A stretch of DNA of 44,384 bases, from NCBI GenBank assembly GCA_902516345.1, contig CABXYJ010000006.1, forward strand, positions 1 to 44,384, in the 5' to 3' direction. Below are positions 1 through 12,322 of the stretch, piece after piece. Made by a program: the position numbers and the translations under genes. The stretch is from an uncultured Pelagibacteraceae bacterium. Lineage in GTDB: Bacteria; Pseudomonadota; Alphaproteobacteria; Pelagibacterales; Pelagibacteraceae. The stretch's first letter is position 1. Each line of letters opens with the position of its first letter. The notes below the pieces were generated by a model, which worked only from the letters and a program-made list of their open reading frames with translations, searched no databases and was not told the origin of the DNA.

Positions 1-180
1 GGTATTCTTGAAATAAGAGAATTTCTTGAGAAAAAAATTGATGAAAATAGATTAATCGAAAAAATATCAATAAAGACTAGACAATATGCAAAAAGACAAT
101 CTACTTGGGGGCGTGGAAAGATGTCTGACTGGATGAAAATTAACCTAAAAAATTCAAATAAATTTCTAAAAAAAATTTAG
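1..180 (+). CDS. miaA: tRNA dimethylallyltransferase MiaA, C-terminal fragment (5' end outside window)
   Basis: The frame is open from base 1 to the TAG at 178-180 and gives the last 59 residues. It holds the conserved MiaA tail TRQYAKRQSTW, the family's Arg/Lys-rich segment that contacts the tRNA anticodon arm. MiaA transfers a dimethylallyl group to A37 of tRNAs reading UNN codons. The gene sits directly upstream of ilvB, an arrangement I recall from other alphaproteobacteria. The TAG stop overlaps the TTTAGATA part of the leader element described below. The short fragment means the family call rests on one motif, but that motif is distinctive. Confidence 0.85.
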   Translation, partial: GILEIREFLEKKIDENRLIEKISIKTRQYAKRQSTWGRGKMSDWMKINLKNSNKFLKKI

Positions 181-233
181 ATATCTCCTTCTTAGCCTTG
201 ACCAATCAGTACAACTTCAGCTAGATTGGATAA
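176..233 (+). promoter_or_regulatory. ilvB leader with a motif shared with the LysE-type gene leader
   Basis: Positions 176-183 read TTTAGATA and 186-197 read TCCTTCTTAGCC. The same two blocks occur at 18077-18097 with one substitution and one 1-nt gap between them. In both places exactly 36 nt separate the motif from the ATG. Here the 36 nt contain an inverted repeat, CCAATC (202-207) with GATTGG (224-229), ending 4 nt before the ilvB start. TAGC (193-196) could also pair with GCTA (220-223), which would interlock with that stem, but this is unproven. A regulatory RNA or a protein-binding site are both possible. Confidence 0.45.
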
Positions 234-2000
234 ATGTCTAAATTATATTCAGGTGCAGAAATAGTATTTAAATGTCTTGAAGACCAAGATGTTAAGTTTA
301 TTTTTGGATACCCAGGAGGTGCAGTATTACCAATTTATGATGAGTTAAAAAACCATTCCACAATTAAGCATATTTTAGTTAGACATGAACAAGGAGCAGG
401 GCATGCTGCTGAGGGATATGCAAGATCATCAGGTAAACCAGGAGTGGTTTTGGTTACATCAGGACCTGGAGCAACCAATGTTGTTACTGCTTTAACTGAT
501 GCGTATATGGACTCAGTTCCATTAGTATGTATTTCAGGTCAAGTACCGACTCATTTAATCGGAACAGATGCATTCCAAGAATGTGATACCACAGGAATTA
601 CCAGACCTTGCACAAAGCATAACTGGTTAGTTAAAGATATAAAAGATTTATCTAAAATTTTACACGAGGCGTTTAAAGTTGCCACTACAGGTAGACCAGG
701 CCCTGTTTTAGTCGATATTCCTAAAGATATTCAATTTGCTAAAACAAATTATTTTAAACAAAAAAAAGAAAAAAAAATTAAAGAAAAAGTACATAATAGA
801 TTTTTTGAGAAAGAGATTGATAGTTTAATTGAATTAATTTCAAAAGCAAAAAAACCTGTAGTTTATTCTGGAGGTGGTGTCATAAACTCTGGTCCAAAAG
901 CAAGTGAAGCTCTAAGAGAATTTGTAAGACTAATTGGTTTTCCAATCACCTCCACATTGCAAGGCCTTGGCGCATTTCCAGGTGATGATAATCAATTTAT
1001 TGGGATGCTGGGTATGCATGGGACTTATGAGGCAAATAATGCAATGCATGATTGTGATTTACTTATCAATATAGGAGCAAGATTTGACGATAGGATAACT
1101 GGTAAAATTGATGAATTCTCCCCTAAATCAAAAAAAGTTCATATTGATATTGATCCATCATCAATTAATAAAATTATTAAAGTAGATTTAGCAATAGTAG
1201 GTGATGTGAATGAAGTTTTAAAGGCTACAATTAAAAAAATTAATAAAAAACAGAATGGGTTTAAAAACTCTAACAAACAAAATACATCTAAATGGTGGGA
1301 ACAGATACAAAAATGGCGTTTAAAAAATTCATTAGGTTTTATCAACAGCGATCAAACTATAAAACCACAACATGCTGTTCAAAGATTATATGAACTTACG
1401 AAAAAACAGGATACTTTTATTACGACGGAAGTAGGCCAGCATCAAATGTGGGCTGCTCAACATTACAAATTTAATAAACCTAATAGGTGGATGACTTCAG
1501 GTGGACTTGGAACTATGGGATACGGTCTTCCAGCTGCAGTAGGAGTACAAATAGCACATCCGGATAAGCTAGTAATTGACATAGCTGGCGAAGCCTCAGT
1601 TTTAATGACAATGCAAGAAATGTCTACTGCAGTTCAGTATAATTTACCCATAAAAATTTTTGTTTTGAACAATCAATATATGGGAATGGTCAGACAATGG
1701 CAGGAATTACTTCATGAAAAAAATTATTCAGAGAGTTATTCTGAAGCATTACCTGATTTTGTAAAATTGGCTGAAGCTTACGGATGTAAGGGAATAAAAG
1801 CTAATAATCCTAACGAATTAGACTCTAAAATAAAAGAGATGATTGATCACAATGGTCCAGTAATATTTGACTGCCAGGTAGATCCTAATGAAAACTGCTT
1901 TCCAATGATACCTTCAGGAAAACCTCATAATCAAATGATTTTAGGGCCAAACGACAAAGAAGAAAATAAGATTACTGGAAAAGGAAAAGCTTTAGTTTAA
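234..2000 (+). CDS. ilvB: acetolactate synthase large (catalytic) subunit
   Basis: This ThDP enzyme condenses two pyruvates to acetolactate, or pyruvate with 2-oxobutyrate, as the first common step of valine, leucine and isoleucine synthesis. At 588 residues it has normal family length. The N-terminal ThDP domain carries the catalytic Glu52 in VRHEQGAGHAAEGYA. The central domain spans about 195-335, and the C-terminal ThDP domain has TSGGLGTMGYGLPAA near 421-435 and the cofactor motif from Gly452 to Asn479-Asn480. That motif reads GEAS rather than the usual GDGS/GDAS, so the Mg2+ ligand Asp is Glu. The gene ends TAATG into ilvH, its regulatory subunit. An unusual leader precedes it. Confidence 0.97.
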   Translation: MSKLYSGAEIVFKCLEDQDVKFIFGYPGGAVLPIYDELKNHSTIKHILVRHEQGAGHAAEGYARSSGKPGVVLVTSGPGATNVVTALTDAYMDSVPLVCISGQVPTHLIGTDAFQECDTTGITRPCTKHNWLVKDIKDLSKILHEAFKVATTGRPGPVLVDIPKDIQFAKTNYFKQKKEKKIKEKVHNRFFEKEIDSLIELISKAKKPVVYSGGGVINSGPKASEALREFVRLIGFPITSTLQGLGAFPGDDNQFIGMLGMHGTYEANNAMHDCDLLINIGARFDDRITGKIDEFSPKSKKVHIDIDPSSINKIIKVDLAIVGDVNEVLKATIKKINKKQNGFKNSNKQNTSKWWEQIQKWRLKNSLGFINSDQTIKPQHAVQRLYELTKKQDTFITTEVGQHQMWAAQHYKFNKPNRWMTSGGLGTMGYGLPAAVGVQIAHPDKLVIDIAGEASVLMTMQEMSTAVQYNLPIKIFVLNNQYMGMVRQWQELLHEKNYSESYSEALPDFVKLAEAYGCKGIKANNPNELDSKIKEMIDHNGPVIFDCQVDPNENCFPMIPSGKPHNQMILGPNDKEENKITGKGKALV

Positions 2001-2548
2001 TGGCCAATCCCAAATCAGCTTATAGTATTCCAACAAAAATTGGCAAATTTGATACTCATATCTTTGTTGTGTGGGTTGATAATGAAGCTGGTGTATTAGC
2101 TCGAGTAGTGGGATTATTTTCAGGTAGAGGCTACAATATTGAGTCTTTGGCTGTAGCAGAAGTTGATGCAACTAAGAATATTTCTAGAATAACTATTGTG
2201 ACCACTGGTACTCCTCAAGTGATAGATCAGATAAAACTTCAATTGAAAAAATTAGTTCCTGTTCACAAAGTAGCTGACTTTAAAAGAGAGGATAAAAATG
2301 TGATATTTAAAGAAATGGCTTTATTAAAAGTTGTTGGAAATAAAAAAAAGATAGAAAAAACCCTTAAAGCCTGTAAAAGTTTTAATCCAGTAATACTGGA
2401 CAAAACAAAACAATCTGTTGTTATTCAAATAACTGCATTAAGAAGAGAAATTGATAAAATGAGTAAAAAATTAAAACCTCTTGGTTTAACAAGTACCTCT
2501 CGAACTGGAGCTATAGCAATGACCAGAGGTGCAGAAGTTTTTAAATAA
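2000..2548 (+). CDS. ilvH: acetolactate synthase small (regulatory) subunit
   Basis: This is the regulatory partner of IlvB that stimulates catalysis and, in characterised homologues, confers valine feedback inhibition. The 182 residues comprise an N-terminal ACT domain (about 20-95) with the hallmark run AGVLARVVGLFSGRGYNIES, followed by the ALS_ss_C domain, which in the family helps bind the catalytic subunit. There is a short N-terminal extension of about 18 residues before the ACT fold. The ATG at 2000 overlaps the ilvB stop by one base (TAATG), so translation is probably coupled and subunit ratio fixed. Thirteen bases separate it from ilvC. Confidence 0.96.
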   Translation: MANPKSAYSIPTKIGKFDTHIFVVWVDNEAGVLARVVGLFSGRGYNIESLAVAEVDATKNISRITIVTTGTPQVIDQIKLQLKKLVPVHKVADFKREDKNVIFKEMALLKVVGNKKKIEKTLKACKSFNPVILDKTKQSVVIQITALRREIDKMSKKLKPLGLTSTSRTGAIAMTRGAEVFK

Positions 2549-2552
2549 ATAG

Positions 2553-3584
<1,032 letters not shown>

Positions 3585-3638
3585 TTTTAAATAAACCCAA
3601 AAAAATCAATTAAATAAACAAAAAAACTGACATTTATT

Positions 3639-3666
3639 TTGCAATATCACTTATAGATTGTATTAT
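3639..3666 (+). promoter_or_regulatory. candidate sigma-70 promoter for leuA-mreBCD
   Basis: TTGCAA at 3639-3644, a 16-nt spacer, and TATTAT at 3661-3666 form a reasonable -35/-10 pair in the 103-nt gap between ilvC and leuA. Transcription would start about 15-20 nt before the ATG at 3688, giving a very short leader. No clear Shine-Dalgarno precedes that ATG. In such AT-rich DNA a match of this quality can arise by chance. Confidence 0.35.
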
Positions 3667-3687
3667 GTTTTTCTAAAAAAACTAGAC

Positions 3688-6301
<2,614 letters not shown>

Positions 6302-6306
6302 GAGCG

Positions 6307-7536
6307 ATGGCTGAAAGCAGAGATGATTTTATTATTGCAATCAGATCTGCTTTTTTAAAAAAAAGTACAAAACAAAAATTCTCACTTTTAACACTAGCTT
6401 TATTTTCAGTTTTAATAATTTCATTATCAAGTTTTGATTTTAAAATCATAAGATATTTAAAAATTGGAATAAATGAATTTGTTTACAGATCATCATTCAT
6501 AGTTTCTATTCCAGAAAATTTTATAAAAAATAGTTTTTTTGAAGTAAAAAGTTACACATCATTTTTTAAAGACTATAAGAAAAATAAAAACGAATTAGAA
6601 AGTTTAAAATCTAATTATATTTCCAATGAAATTATTCAGTTTGAAAATATAGAATTAAAGGAACTAATAAATGACTATGTATCTAGCTCAGACAAAATAT
6701 TGGCAAAGATTATAGTTGATCATGATAGTCCATATTTGAAAAGTATTATCATTAATAAAGGTAGCAAAGACAACATAAGAATTGGAACCTCTATATATGA
6801 TCAATCTTACTTGGTAGGAAGAGTAATTGAGGTTAATTATAAGACATCAAGAGTTTTGTTATTATCAGACTTAAATTCTAATGTTCCAGCTACTATTGCG
6901 CCTCAAAATATTCAAGCAATTATCACTGGATCAGGTGATTACTACGGGGAGATTAAATATACCAAGGAAAAAATTGATGATGAATTCAGTGAAGAGAGCA
7001 TCATATATACTTCAGGCACAGGAGCAATTTTTAAAAGTGGTGTTCCAATAGGGAAATTAAAGGCAAAAAAAAATGTGACAAACAAGTATTTTGTAGAATT
7101 TTTTTCAGATTTTTCACAACTTAAATATGTTTTTGCTGAAATTGAGACTAGGTCTCCTGTAATTAATTTAGATAAAGAGTTAAATGAAATAAATTCTAGA
7201 AATTTAGATACTACTTTGGAAACTAAGTTAAATATTCTTGAAGATGAAATTAAAATTATAGACGAAAGTAATTTAAAATTTAAAGAAGAAAATGAAAAAT
7301 TAAAAGGTGAGTTAAATTTTCTTAAATCAAACATTTCTAGAATGAAAAATGAGATTTTTATTCAAAAAAAAAAGATTAATCAATTCGATGTAGATAAAGA
7401 TGAAATAATTTTTTTAAGACTTAATTTAGAACACGGTCATAAGTGTAGAAAAAGTTTTCTTAATAATAAAGGTTTTGAAATTAACTCACCTGAATATAGA
7501 AATTGTGTACTAAGCAAGGAAATTAATAATGAGTAA
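6307..7536 (+). CDS. mreC: rod shape-determining protein MreC with a long C-terminal coiled-coil extension
   Basis: MreC is a bitopic periplasmic scaffold that activates PBP2. It has a short cytoplasmic tail, one TM helix at about 24-43, a helical segment at about 85-125, and the double beta-barrel at about 130-285 (ITGSGDYYGEIKY, TSGTGAIFKSGVPIG). At 409 residues it is longer than most homologues. The extra part, about 290-409, is strongly charged with heptad-like spacing (coiled coil about 300-360). It ends in a Cys-bracketed motif with C380, G389-F390, S394-P-E-Y397 and C400. The 3' end overlaps mreD by 8 nt. The core call is firm; the role of the extension is unknown. Confidence 0.92.
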   Translation: MAESRDDFIIAIRSAFLKKSTKQKFSLLTLALFSVLIISLSSFDFKIIRYLKIGINEFVYRSSFIVSIPENFIKNSFFEVKSYTSFFKDYKKNKNELESLKSNYISNEIIQFENIELKELINDYVSSSDKILAKIIVDHDSPYLKSIIINKGSKDNIRIGTSIYDQSYLVGRVIEVNYKTSRVLLLSDLNSNVPATIAPQNIQAIITGSGDYYGEIKYTKEKIDDEFSEESIIYTSGTGAIFKSGVPIGKLKAKKNVTNKYFVEFFSDFSQLKYVFAEIETRSPVINLDKELNEINSRNLDTTLETKLNILEDEIKIIDESNLKFKEENEKLKGELNFLKSNISRMKNEIFIQKKKINQFDVDKDEIIFLRLNLEHGHKCRKSFLNNKGFEINSPEYRNCVLSKEINNE

Positions 7537-8035
7537 ATTAAAATCAAAAAGCTTACTGTTTAAATTCTATGGTTTGATGCCACTGATTGTTTTGTTTATA
7601 TCAGTCTTAAATGAATTTGATTTTAACTATTTAAATCTTAAGTATTTTTCATTTAATTTTCCTTTTATCTTAATTTTTTTCTTCACTTTAAAGGATTTTA
7701 AACATTTTGATTATCTTTTGGTATTTATTGCAGGATTAATAAATGACACAGTTGTTGGTTTGCCTTTAGGTATCAGCAGCCTGTCATATATATTAATATG
7801 TATTGCAACGTCTTATATAAGGAATATTACAATTAGACCAAATCCTATTAAGGATTGGTTTTATTTTTTATTTATTATTTGCTTAATCAGCTCAATTAAT
7901 TATTCCATATTATCATTATTTTTTTCTTATAATCTTGAACTAAACAGTTTTTTAATAAATATTTTTTTTACTTTCATATTTTACATAGCCTTTGTTTTTA
8001 TTTTTAAATATTATATAAAAAGTTTAAATGATTAG
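7529..8035 (+). CDS. mreD: rod shape-determining membrane protein MreD
   Basis: This is a 168-residue, very hydrophobic protein with about five or six predicted membrane helices. Its central AGLINDTVVGLPLGISSLSY segment fits the conserved MreD core (the 'D...G.PLG' region). MreD is an integral membrane component of the elongasome. The call rests on that motif plus position between mreC and mrdA, with 8-nt overlaps on both sides that indicate translational coupling. MreD proteins diverge rapidly, so sequence alone would be weaker evidence than synteny. Confidence 0.88.
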   Translation: MSKLKSKSLLFKFYGLMPLIVLFISVLNEFDFNYLNLKYFSFNFPFILIFFFTLKDFKHFDYLLVFIAGLINDTVVGLPLGISSLSYILICIATSYIRNITIRPNPIKDWFYFLFIICLISSINYSILSLFFSYNLELNSFLINIFFTFIFYIAFVFIFKYYIKSLND

Positions 8036-9899
8036 TTCTTCTAGTGATAATGTTACAAAACTTAATTCGATAAACAGAAGAATGTTTATTACCAGCTCAC
8101 TTAAATTTTTTATAATGGTGGGTATAGTAAGTAGGTTATTTTTTTTACAGGTTAAAGAAAACAAAAAATATTTAACTCTTTCAGATAAAAATCGAATTCG
8201 TGAATGGAAACTTGCTCCAGTAAGAGGGGAATTTCGTGATTATTTTGGCAATGTGATTGCTGGTAACTTTGAAGCTTATCAATTACATGTAATTCCTGAA
8301 CAAGTTGAGGATTTTAGATATGTTATTTATCGACTAAAAGATTTGCTAGAGTTGTCAGACAGACAATTTAATAAAATATTAAAAAAAAAGAAAGAAAATA
8401 AACCTTGGGAAACTTTAATTGTTTCTGATAATTTGAGCTGGGAAAAATTTTCAAAAATTAATAACCATTTATATGATTTAAATGGTGTTAAACCTGTCAT
8501 CTCAATTTCTAGAAACTATCCTTATAAAGAGGATTTTACCCATGTTATTGGTTATGTCAGTCAAGCTAATGAAGTAGATATTGAAAATACCAGCATAATA
8601 AAGAAAAATTTTGTGCCGGGTCTTAAAGTTGGAAAAATTGGCTTAGAAAAAACTTTTGAGGAAAAACTAATTGGTTCAAATGATATAGAAAGATATGAAG
8701 TAAATGCCTATGGAAGAAGAATAAGTCAATTAGAGTTTCAAAAAGGTGAAAGAGGCAAAACCTTAAAATTAACTATCGATACCAAAGTCCAACAACTAGC
8801 TAATGAATTATTAAAAGACCAAGCTGGTTCTATTTGTGTCATGGACATTTATACGGGATCCATAATTGCTATGCATTCTTCACCGTCTTTTGATCCAAAT
8901 TTATTTGTTTTTGGAATAAGTCAAGACGAGTGGCAAATGATTAGAAACAACCCTATGAAGCCCCTGTTAAATAAAACTTTACAAGGAAACTATTCTCCTG
9001 GATCGACAATTAAACCAATTGTTGCACTTTCTGCTTTAGAAAACGGAATCATAAATCCAAATTTTACTGTTAGATGTACAGGAAAAACAGAAATGTATGA
9101 CCAAACATATCACTGTTGGAAAAAGGAGGGCCACGGTTATATGAACTTGAGAAATGCAATGAAACAGTCATGTGATACTTATTTTTATGAGATTGCAAGA
9201 AAACTTGGTGTAGATAAATTAAGTGAAACAGCAAAAAAATTTGGCTTAGGTAAAAAGGTTTTTGGAAATCTATTTGAAATTGAAAAAGATGGCTTAATAC
9301 CAAATACTCAATGGAAAAAAAATGCTCTAGGCAAAGGCTGGCTGTTAGGAGAAACCATGATTACAGGTATTGGCCAAGGTTATATCCAAACAACACCAAT
9401 TCAATTATGCTTAATGACTGCTCAAATAGCTAATGGAGGATATAAAATTTATCCTAATCTTGTAATTAATGAAAATAATTCAAAAAAATTAGATAAATTT
9501 ATCCCATTATATAAAAATTCAAAAAACATAAGAATTATACAAGATGCAATGTTCAGTTCAACGAATGAAGTCATGGGTACTTCTTATCGTTCAAGGATAG
9601 ATAATATAAAATATCAATTTGCTGGTAAAACAGGAACTGCACAAGTAAAAAAGATAACCGAAAAAGATAGAGAGTTAGATTTAAAGACTTTTCAAATTCC
9701 TTATGAGGAAAGAGATCACGCTTTATATGTTGCTTTTGGTCCTTACAAACAACCAAGATATGCACTTAGTATATTGGTAGAACACGGTGGAAATGGAAGT
9801 ACCACTGCTGCACCAATGGCTAAAAAATTATTTAAACTAGTTATTGACAGGCATGAATTAAGACAATCGATTAAAAATAAAAGATATATGGATATTTAA
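8028..9899 (+). CDS. mrdA: penicillin-binding protein 2 (elongasome transpeptidase)
   Basis: PBP2 is the class B transpeptidase that cross-links peptidoglycan during elongation, working with the glycosyltransferase RodA. In 623 residues there is one TM helix (about 23-41), a dimerisation/pedestal domain (about 60-240), and the transpeptidase domain from about 250. The active-site Ser326 and Lys329 lie in SPGSTIKP. The second motif is SCD at 381-383, as is typical of PBP2, and the third motif is in AGKTGTAQV. The start overlaps mreD by 8 nt, and the stop overlaps rodA (TAATG). Confidence 0.96.
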   Translation: MISSSSDNVTKLNSINRRMFITSSLKFFIMVGIVSRLFFLQVKENKKYLTLSDKNRIREWKLAPVRGEFRDYFGNVIAGNFEAYQLHVIPEQVEDFRYVIYRLKDLLELSDRQFNKILKKKKENKPWETLIVSDNLSWEKFSKINNHLYDLNGVKPVISISRNYPYKEDFTHVIGYVSQANEVDIENTSIIKKNFVPGLKVGKIGLEKTFEEKLIGSNDIERYEVNAYGRRISQLEFQKGERGKTLKLTIDTKVQQLANELLKDQAGSICVMDIYTGSIIAMHSSPSFDPNLFVFGISQDEWQMIRNNPMKPLLNKTLQGNYSPGSTIKPIVALSALENGIINPNFTVRCTGKTEMYDQTYHCWKKEGHGYMNLRNAMKQSCDTYFYEIARKLGVDKLSETAKKFGLGKKVFGNLFEIEKDGLIPNTQWKKNALGKGWLLGETMITGIGQGYIQTTPIQLCLMTAQIANGGYKIYPNLVINENNSKKLDKFIPLYKNSKNIRIIQDAMFSSTNEVMGTSYRSRIDNIKYQFAGKTGTAQVKKITEKDRELDLKTFQIPYEERDHALYVAFGPYKQPRYALSILVEHGGNGSTTAAPMAKKLFKLVIDRHELRQSIKNKRYMDI

Positions 9900-11026
9900 T
9901 GTACCAGCATTCAAGACTTAACAAAAATAATTTGGATATATTACAAAAAGTTAAAAATTTTGATTATATATTATTGATTTGTATTTTGTTACTTGGCTTT
10001 ATTAGTCTTGCTACAATGTATTCTACTGATGGTGGTCAGATATTATTTCACACAAAAAGTCATTTTATAAAATTGGCTGTTTTTACAGTTATGATGATAT
10101 TTTTTTCATTTATAAATATTAAATATTGGTTTTCCATCGGATATTTATCATATTTAGGAATTGCTATATTATTAATCTGTACATATTTTTTTGGAATTTC
10201 ATCATCTGGATCAAAGAGATGGATAGATTTATATTTCATCAATTTACAACCTTCAGAACTAATGAAAATTTTTATTATTTTATGTCTTGCAAAATACTTT
10301 CATAGAATGAAGTTACAAAATGTGAATTCAATTTATACGATTTTAACTTCTTTGATTATTATTCTCTTACCAATGGGTCTAGTAATTGTCCAACCAGATT
10401 TAGGAACCTCAATTTTAATTGCAATAAGCGGTATTGCAGTTTTGTGGTTTGCGGGTGTGAATTATAAGTACTTTATTTATACTTTATTAGGTTTTGTTAT
10501 TTCATTACCTTTTATTATAGCATTTTTAAAACCTTATCAAAAATTGAGAGTTTTAAGTTTTTTAAATCCAGATAGAGACCCCTTGGGCGCTGGTTACCAG
10601 ATTATTCAATCGAAAATTGCTGTAGGTTCAGGAGGGGTATTTGGAAAGGGTTTTTTAAAAGGAACACAAAGTTACTTAGAATTTTTACCTGAAAAACACA
10701 CTGACTTTATTTTTACACTTTTTTCTGAAGAATTTGGTTTTATTGGTTCAGCAGTTTTACTTTTAATTTATGCAATAATAATTTATCGAATTGTTGTAAT
10801 TGGAGCTAATTCAAGAAGTTATTTTGCTAAAATATTTTGTTATAGTTTTGGTGCTTCAATCTTTGTTTATATCACAATAAATATGAGTATGGTTTTAGGC
10901 TTATTGCCTATTGTTGGATCTCCATTACCAATCATGTCCTATGGAGGCTCATCAATGTTAGCAACCATGACTGGTTTTGGTATCGTTATGAGCTCAAGAG
11001 TTCATAATCAACAATCCATTGCTTGA
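9899..11026 (+). CDS. rodA: peptidoglycan glycosyltransferase RodA (SEDS family)
   Basis: RodA polymerises lipid II into glycan strands in the elongasome. The 375 residues contain about ten membrane helices. SEDS signatures are present: GSKRWIDL and LQPSELMK in the first half, VIVQPDLGTS, the large periplasmic loop with PEKHTDFIFTLFSEEFG, and GLLPIVGSPLPIMSYGGSS near the end. The catalytic Asp is expected in the PEKHTDFIF loop. The TAATG junction couples it to mrdA, its transpeptidase partner. It closes the shape operon; 50 nt follow before the next gene, without a recognisable terminator. Confidence 0.96.
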   Translation: MYQHSRLNKNNLDILQKVKNFDYILLICILLLGFISLATMYSTDGGQILFHTKSHFIKLAVFTVMMIFFSFINIKYWFSIGYLSYLGIAILLICTYFFGISSSGSKRWIDLYFINLQPSELMKIFIILCLAKYFHRMKLQNVNSIYTILTSLIIILLPMGLVIVQPDLGTSILIAISGIAVLWFAGVNYKYFIYTLLGFVISLPFIIAFLKPYQKLRVLSFLNPDRDPLGAGYQIIQSKIAVGSGGVFGKGFLKGTQSYLEFLPEKHTDFIFTLFSEEFGFIGSAVLLLIYAIIIYRIVVIGANSRSYFAKIFCYSFGASIFVYITINMSMVLGLLPIVGSPLPIMSYGGSSMLATMTGFGIVMSSRVHNQQSIA

Positions 11027-11076
11027 GTATAATTTGTCGCTTAAATTATTTAATAAAATAATTGTATACATTTTTT

Positions 11077-12318
11077 ATGAATAATAATTTAAAAGTAGGA
11101 ATTGTAGGAGCTGGAATACAAGGAATTTCGAATGCACTATTTCTTCAAAAAAAAGGATTTGATGTAACAATTTTTGATCGTGAGAGCCCGGGCAGTCCTG
11201 CAGCATCTTACGGTAATGCGGGCCATTTTTCACCCTATGCATCTTTATCTCTCAATAGAACAGATATTCTAACAGATGTGCCAGCAATGCTAATGAGTTC
11301 AACTGGACCTCTAGCGCTTAAATGGAATTATGTTCCAAAAATGATTCCATGGTTTATTAAATTTATTTTAAATACTTCAAAAAATAAAATGATGCATACT
11401 GCAAAAAATATGCACCAAATATTAGATTTAGCATTACCAGCATACGATGAATTATTTGACGAAATAAATTTGGATGGTTTGGTTGAAAATAAAGGCATTT
11501 TATATATTTGGAATAATAAAGATTTAAAAAGCAGAGAACTTGAAATTAAAGTTAGAGACGAGTTAGGTGTTAAGCAACAATTAGTTAACAAAAGTGAAAT
11601 ACATGACTTAGAGCCTAATTTAAAACCATTCTATCATGCGGGTGTTTATTACCCCTATGCTAGACATGCAAGAAATCCAAAAAAAATTTTACTAAAGTTT
11701 TTTGAACTTTTTCTAAATAAAGGTGGAAAATTTAATAAGGTAAATATTAAAGATATAAAATTTGAGAACGAAAAACCAATTTTAATCAGTGATGAGGATG
11801 AATATTTATTTGATAAAATGGTAATAGCTTGTGGTGCTTTTTCAAAAAGATTGACTGATAATCTAGGAGAAAAAATTCCGCTTGATACTGAAAGAGGTTA
11901 CCATATACATTTTAAAGATTGTGATCATTTATTAAGCAGACCTGTAATTTTTTCTAATAGAGGTTTCGGTATTACGCCTATGGAACAAGGTTTAAGAGTG
12001 GTAGGTACAGTTGAGTTTGGAGGATTAGAAAATCCTCTCTCAAAATCAAGAATTAAAAATTTAATAGAAAATGCAAAATATATGATGGGAGACCTGCCAG
12101 AACATGAGGATGAGTGGTTAGGATTTAGACCAACTTTACCTGATTTTTTACCTGTAATGGGCCCCTCGAAAAATCACAAAAATGTATTTTATTGTTTTGG
12201 TCATCATCATTTGGGATGGACATTAGGACCAATATCTGGGAAAATTGTATCCGGAATGATTGCAAAAGAAAATACTAATCTGAACTTGAACCCTTATAGC
12301 TCTGTAAGATTTTCTTGA
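11077..12318 (+). CDS. FAD-dependent oxidoreductase of the DAO/DadA family
   Basis: The 413-residue protein opens with a Rossmann FAD motif, VGAGIQG, with glycines at 11, 13 and 16, followed by an acidic strand end in VTIFDRE. The C-terminal HHHLGWTLGPISGKIVSGMI closes the FAD site, as in D-amino-acid dehydrogenase (DadA) and related deaminating flavoenzymes. It probably oxidises an amino acid to its 2-oxo acid, passing electrons to the respiratory chain; the substrate is not evident. A TTG at 11062 is in frame, but the ATG at 11077 directly precedes the dinucleotide fold. It heads a tight run with a transporter and a 2-hydroxyacid dehydrogenase, suggesting amino/oxo-acid turnover. Confidence 0.85.
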   Translation: MNNNLKVGIVGAGIQGISNALFLQKKGFDVTIFDRESPGSPAASYGNAGHFSPYASLSLNRTDILTDVPAMLMSSTGPLALKWNYVPKMIPWFIKFILNTSKNKMMHTAKNMHQILDLALPAYDELFDEINLDGLVENKGILYIWNNKDLKSRELEIKVRDELGVKQQLVNKSEIHDLEPNLKPFYHAGVYYPYARHARNPKKILLKFFELFLNKGGKFNKVNIKDIKFENEKPILISDEDEYLFDKMVIACGAFSKRLTDNLGEKIPLDTERGYHIHFKDCDHLLSRPVIFSNRGFGITPMEQGLRVVGTVEFGGLENPLSKSRIKNLIENAKYMMGDLPEHEDEWLGFRPTLPDFLPVMGPSKNHKNVFYCFGHHHLGWTLGPISGKIVSGMIAKENTNLNLNPYSSVRFS

Positions 12319-12322
12319 TTTT

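Noticed and set aside
3658-3687. In-frame TTG start extending leuA by ten residues
   Set aside because: It overlaps the candidate -10 region, lacks a ribosome site, and the ATG at 3688 directly precedes conserved LeuA sequence.
6942-7334. 130-codon open frame antisense to mreC
   Set aside because: It is the reverse shadow of an AT-rich coding sequence; no family motif or ribosome site.
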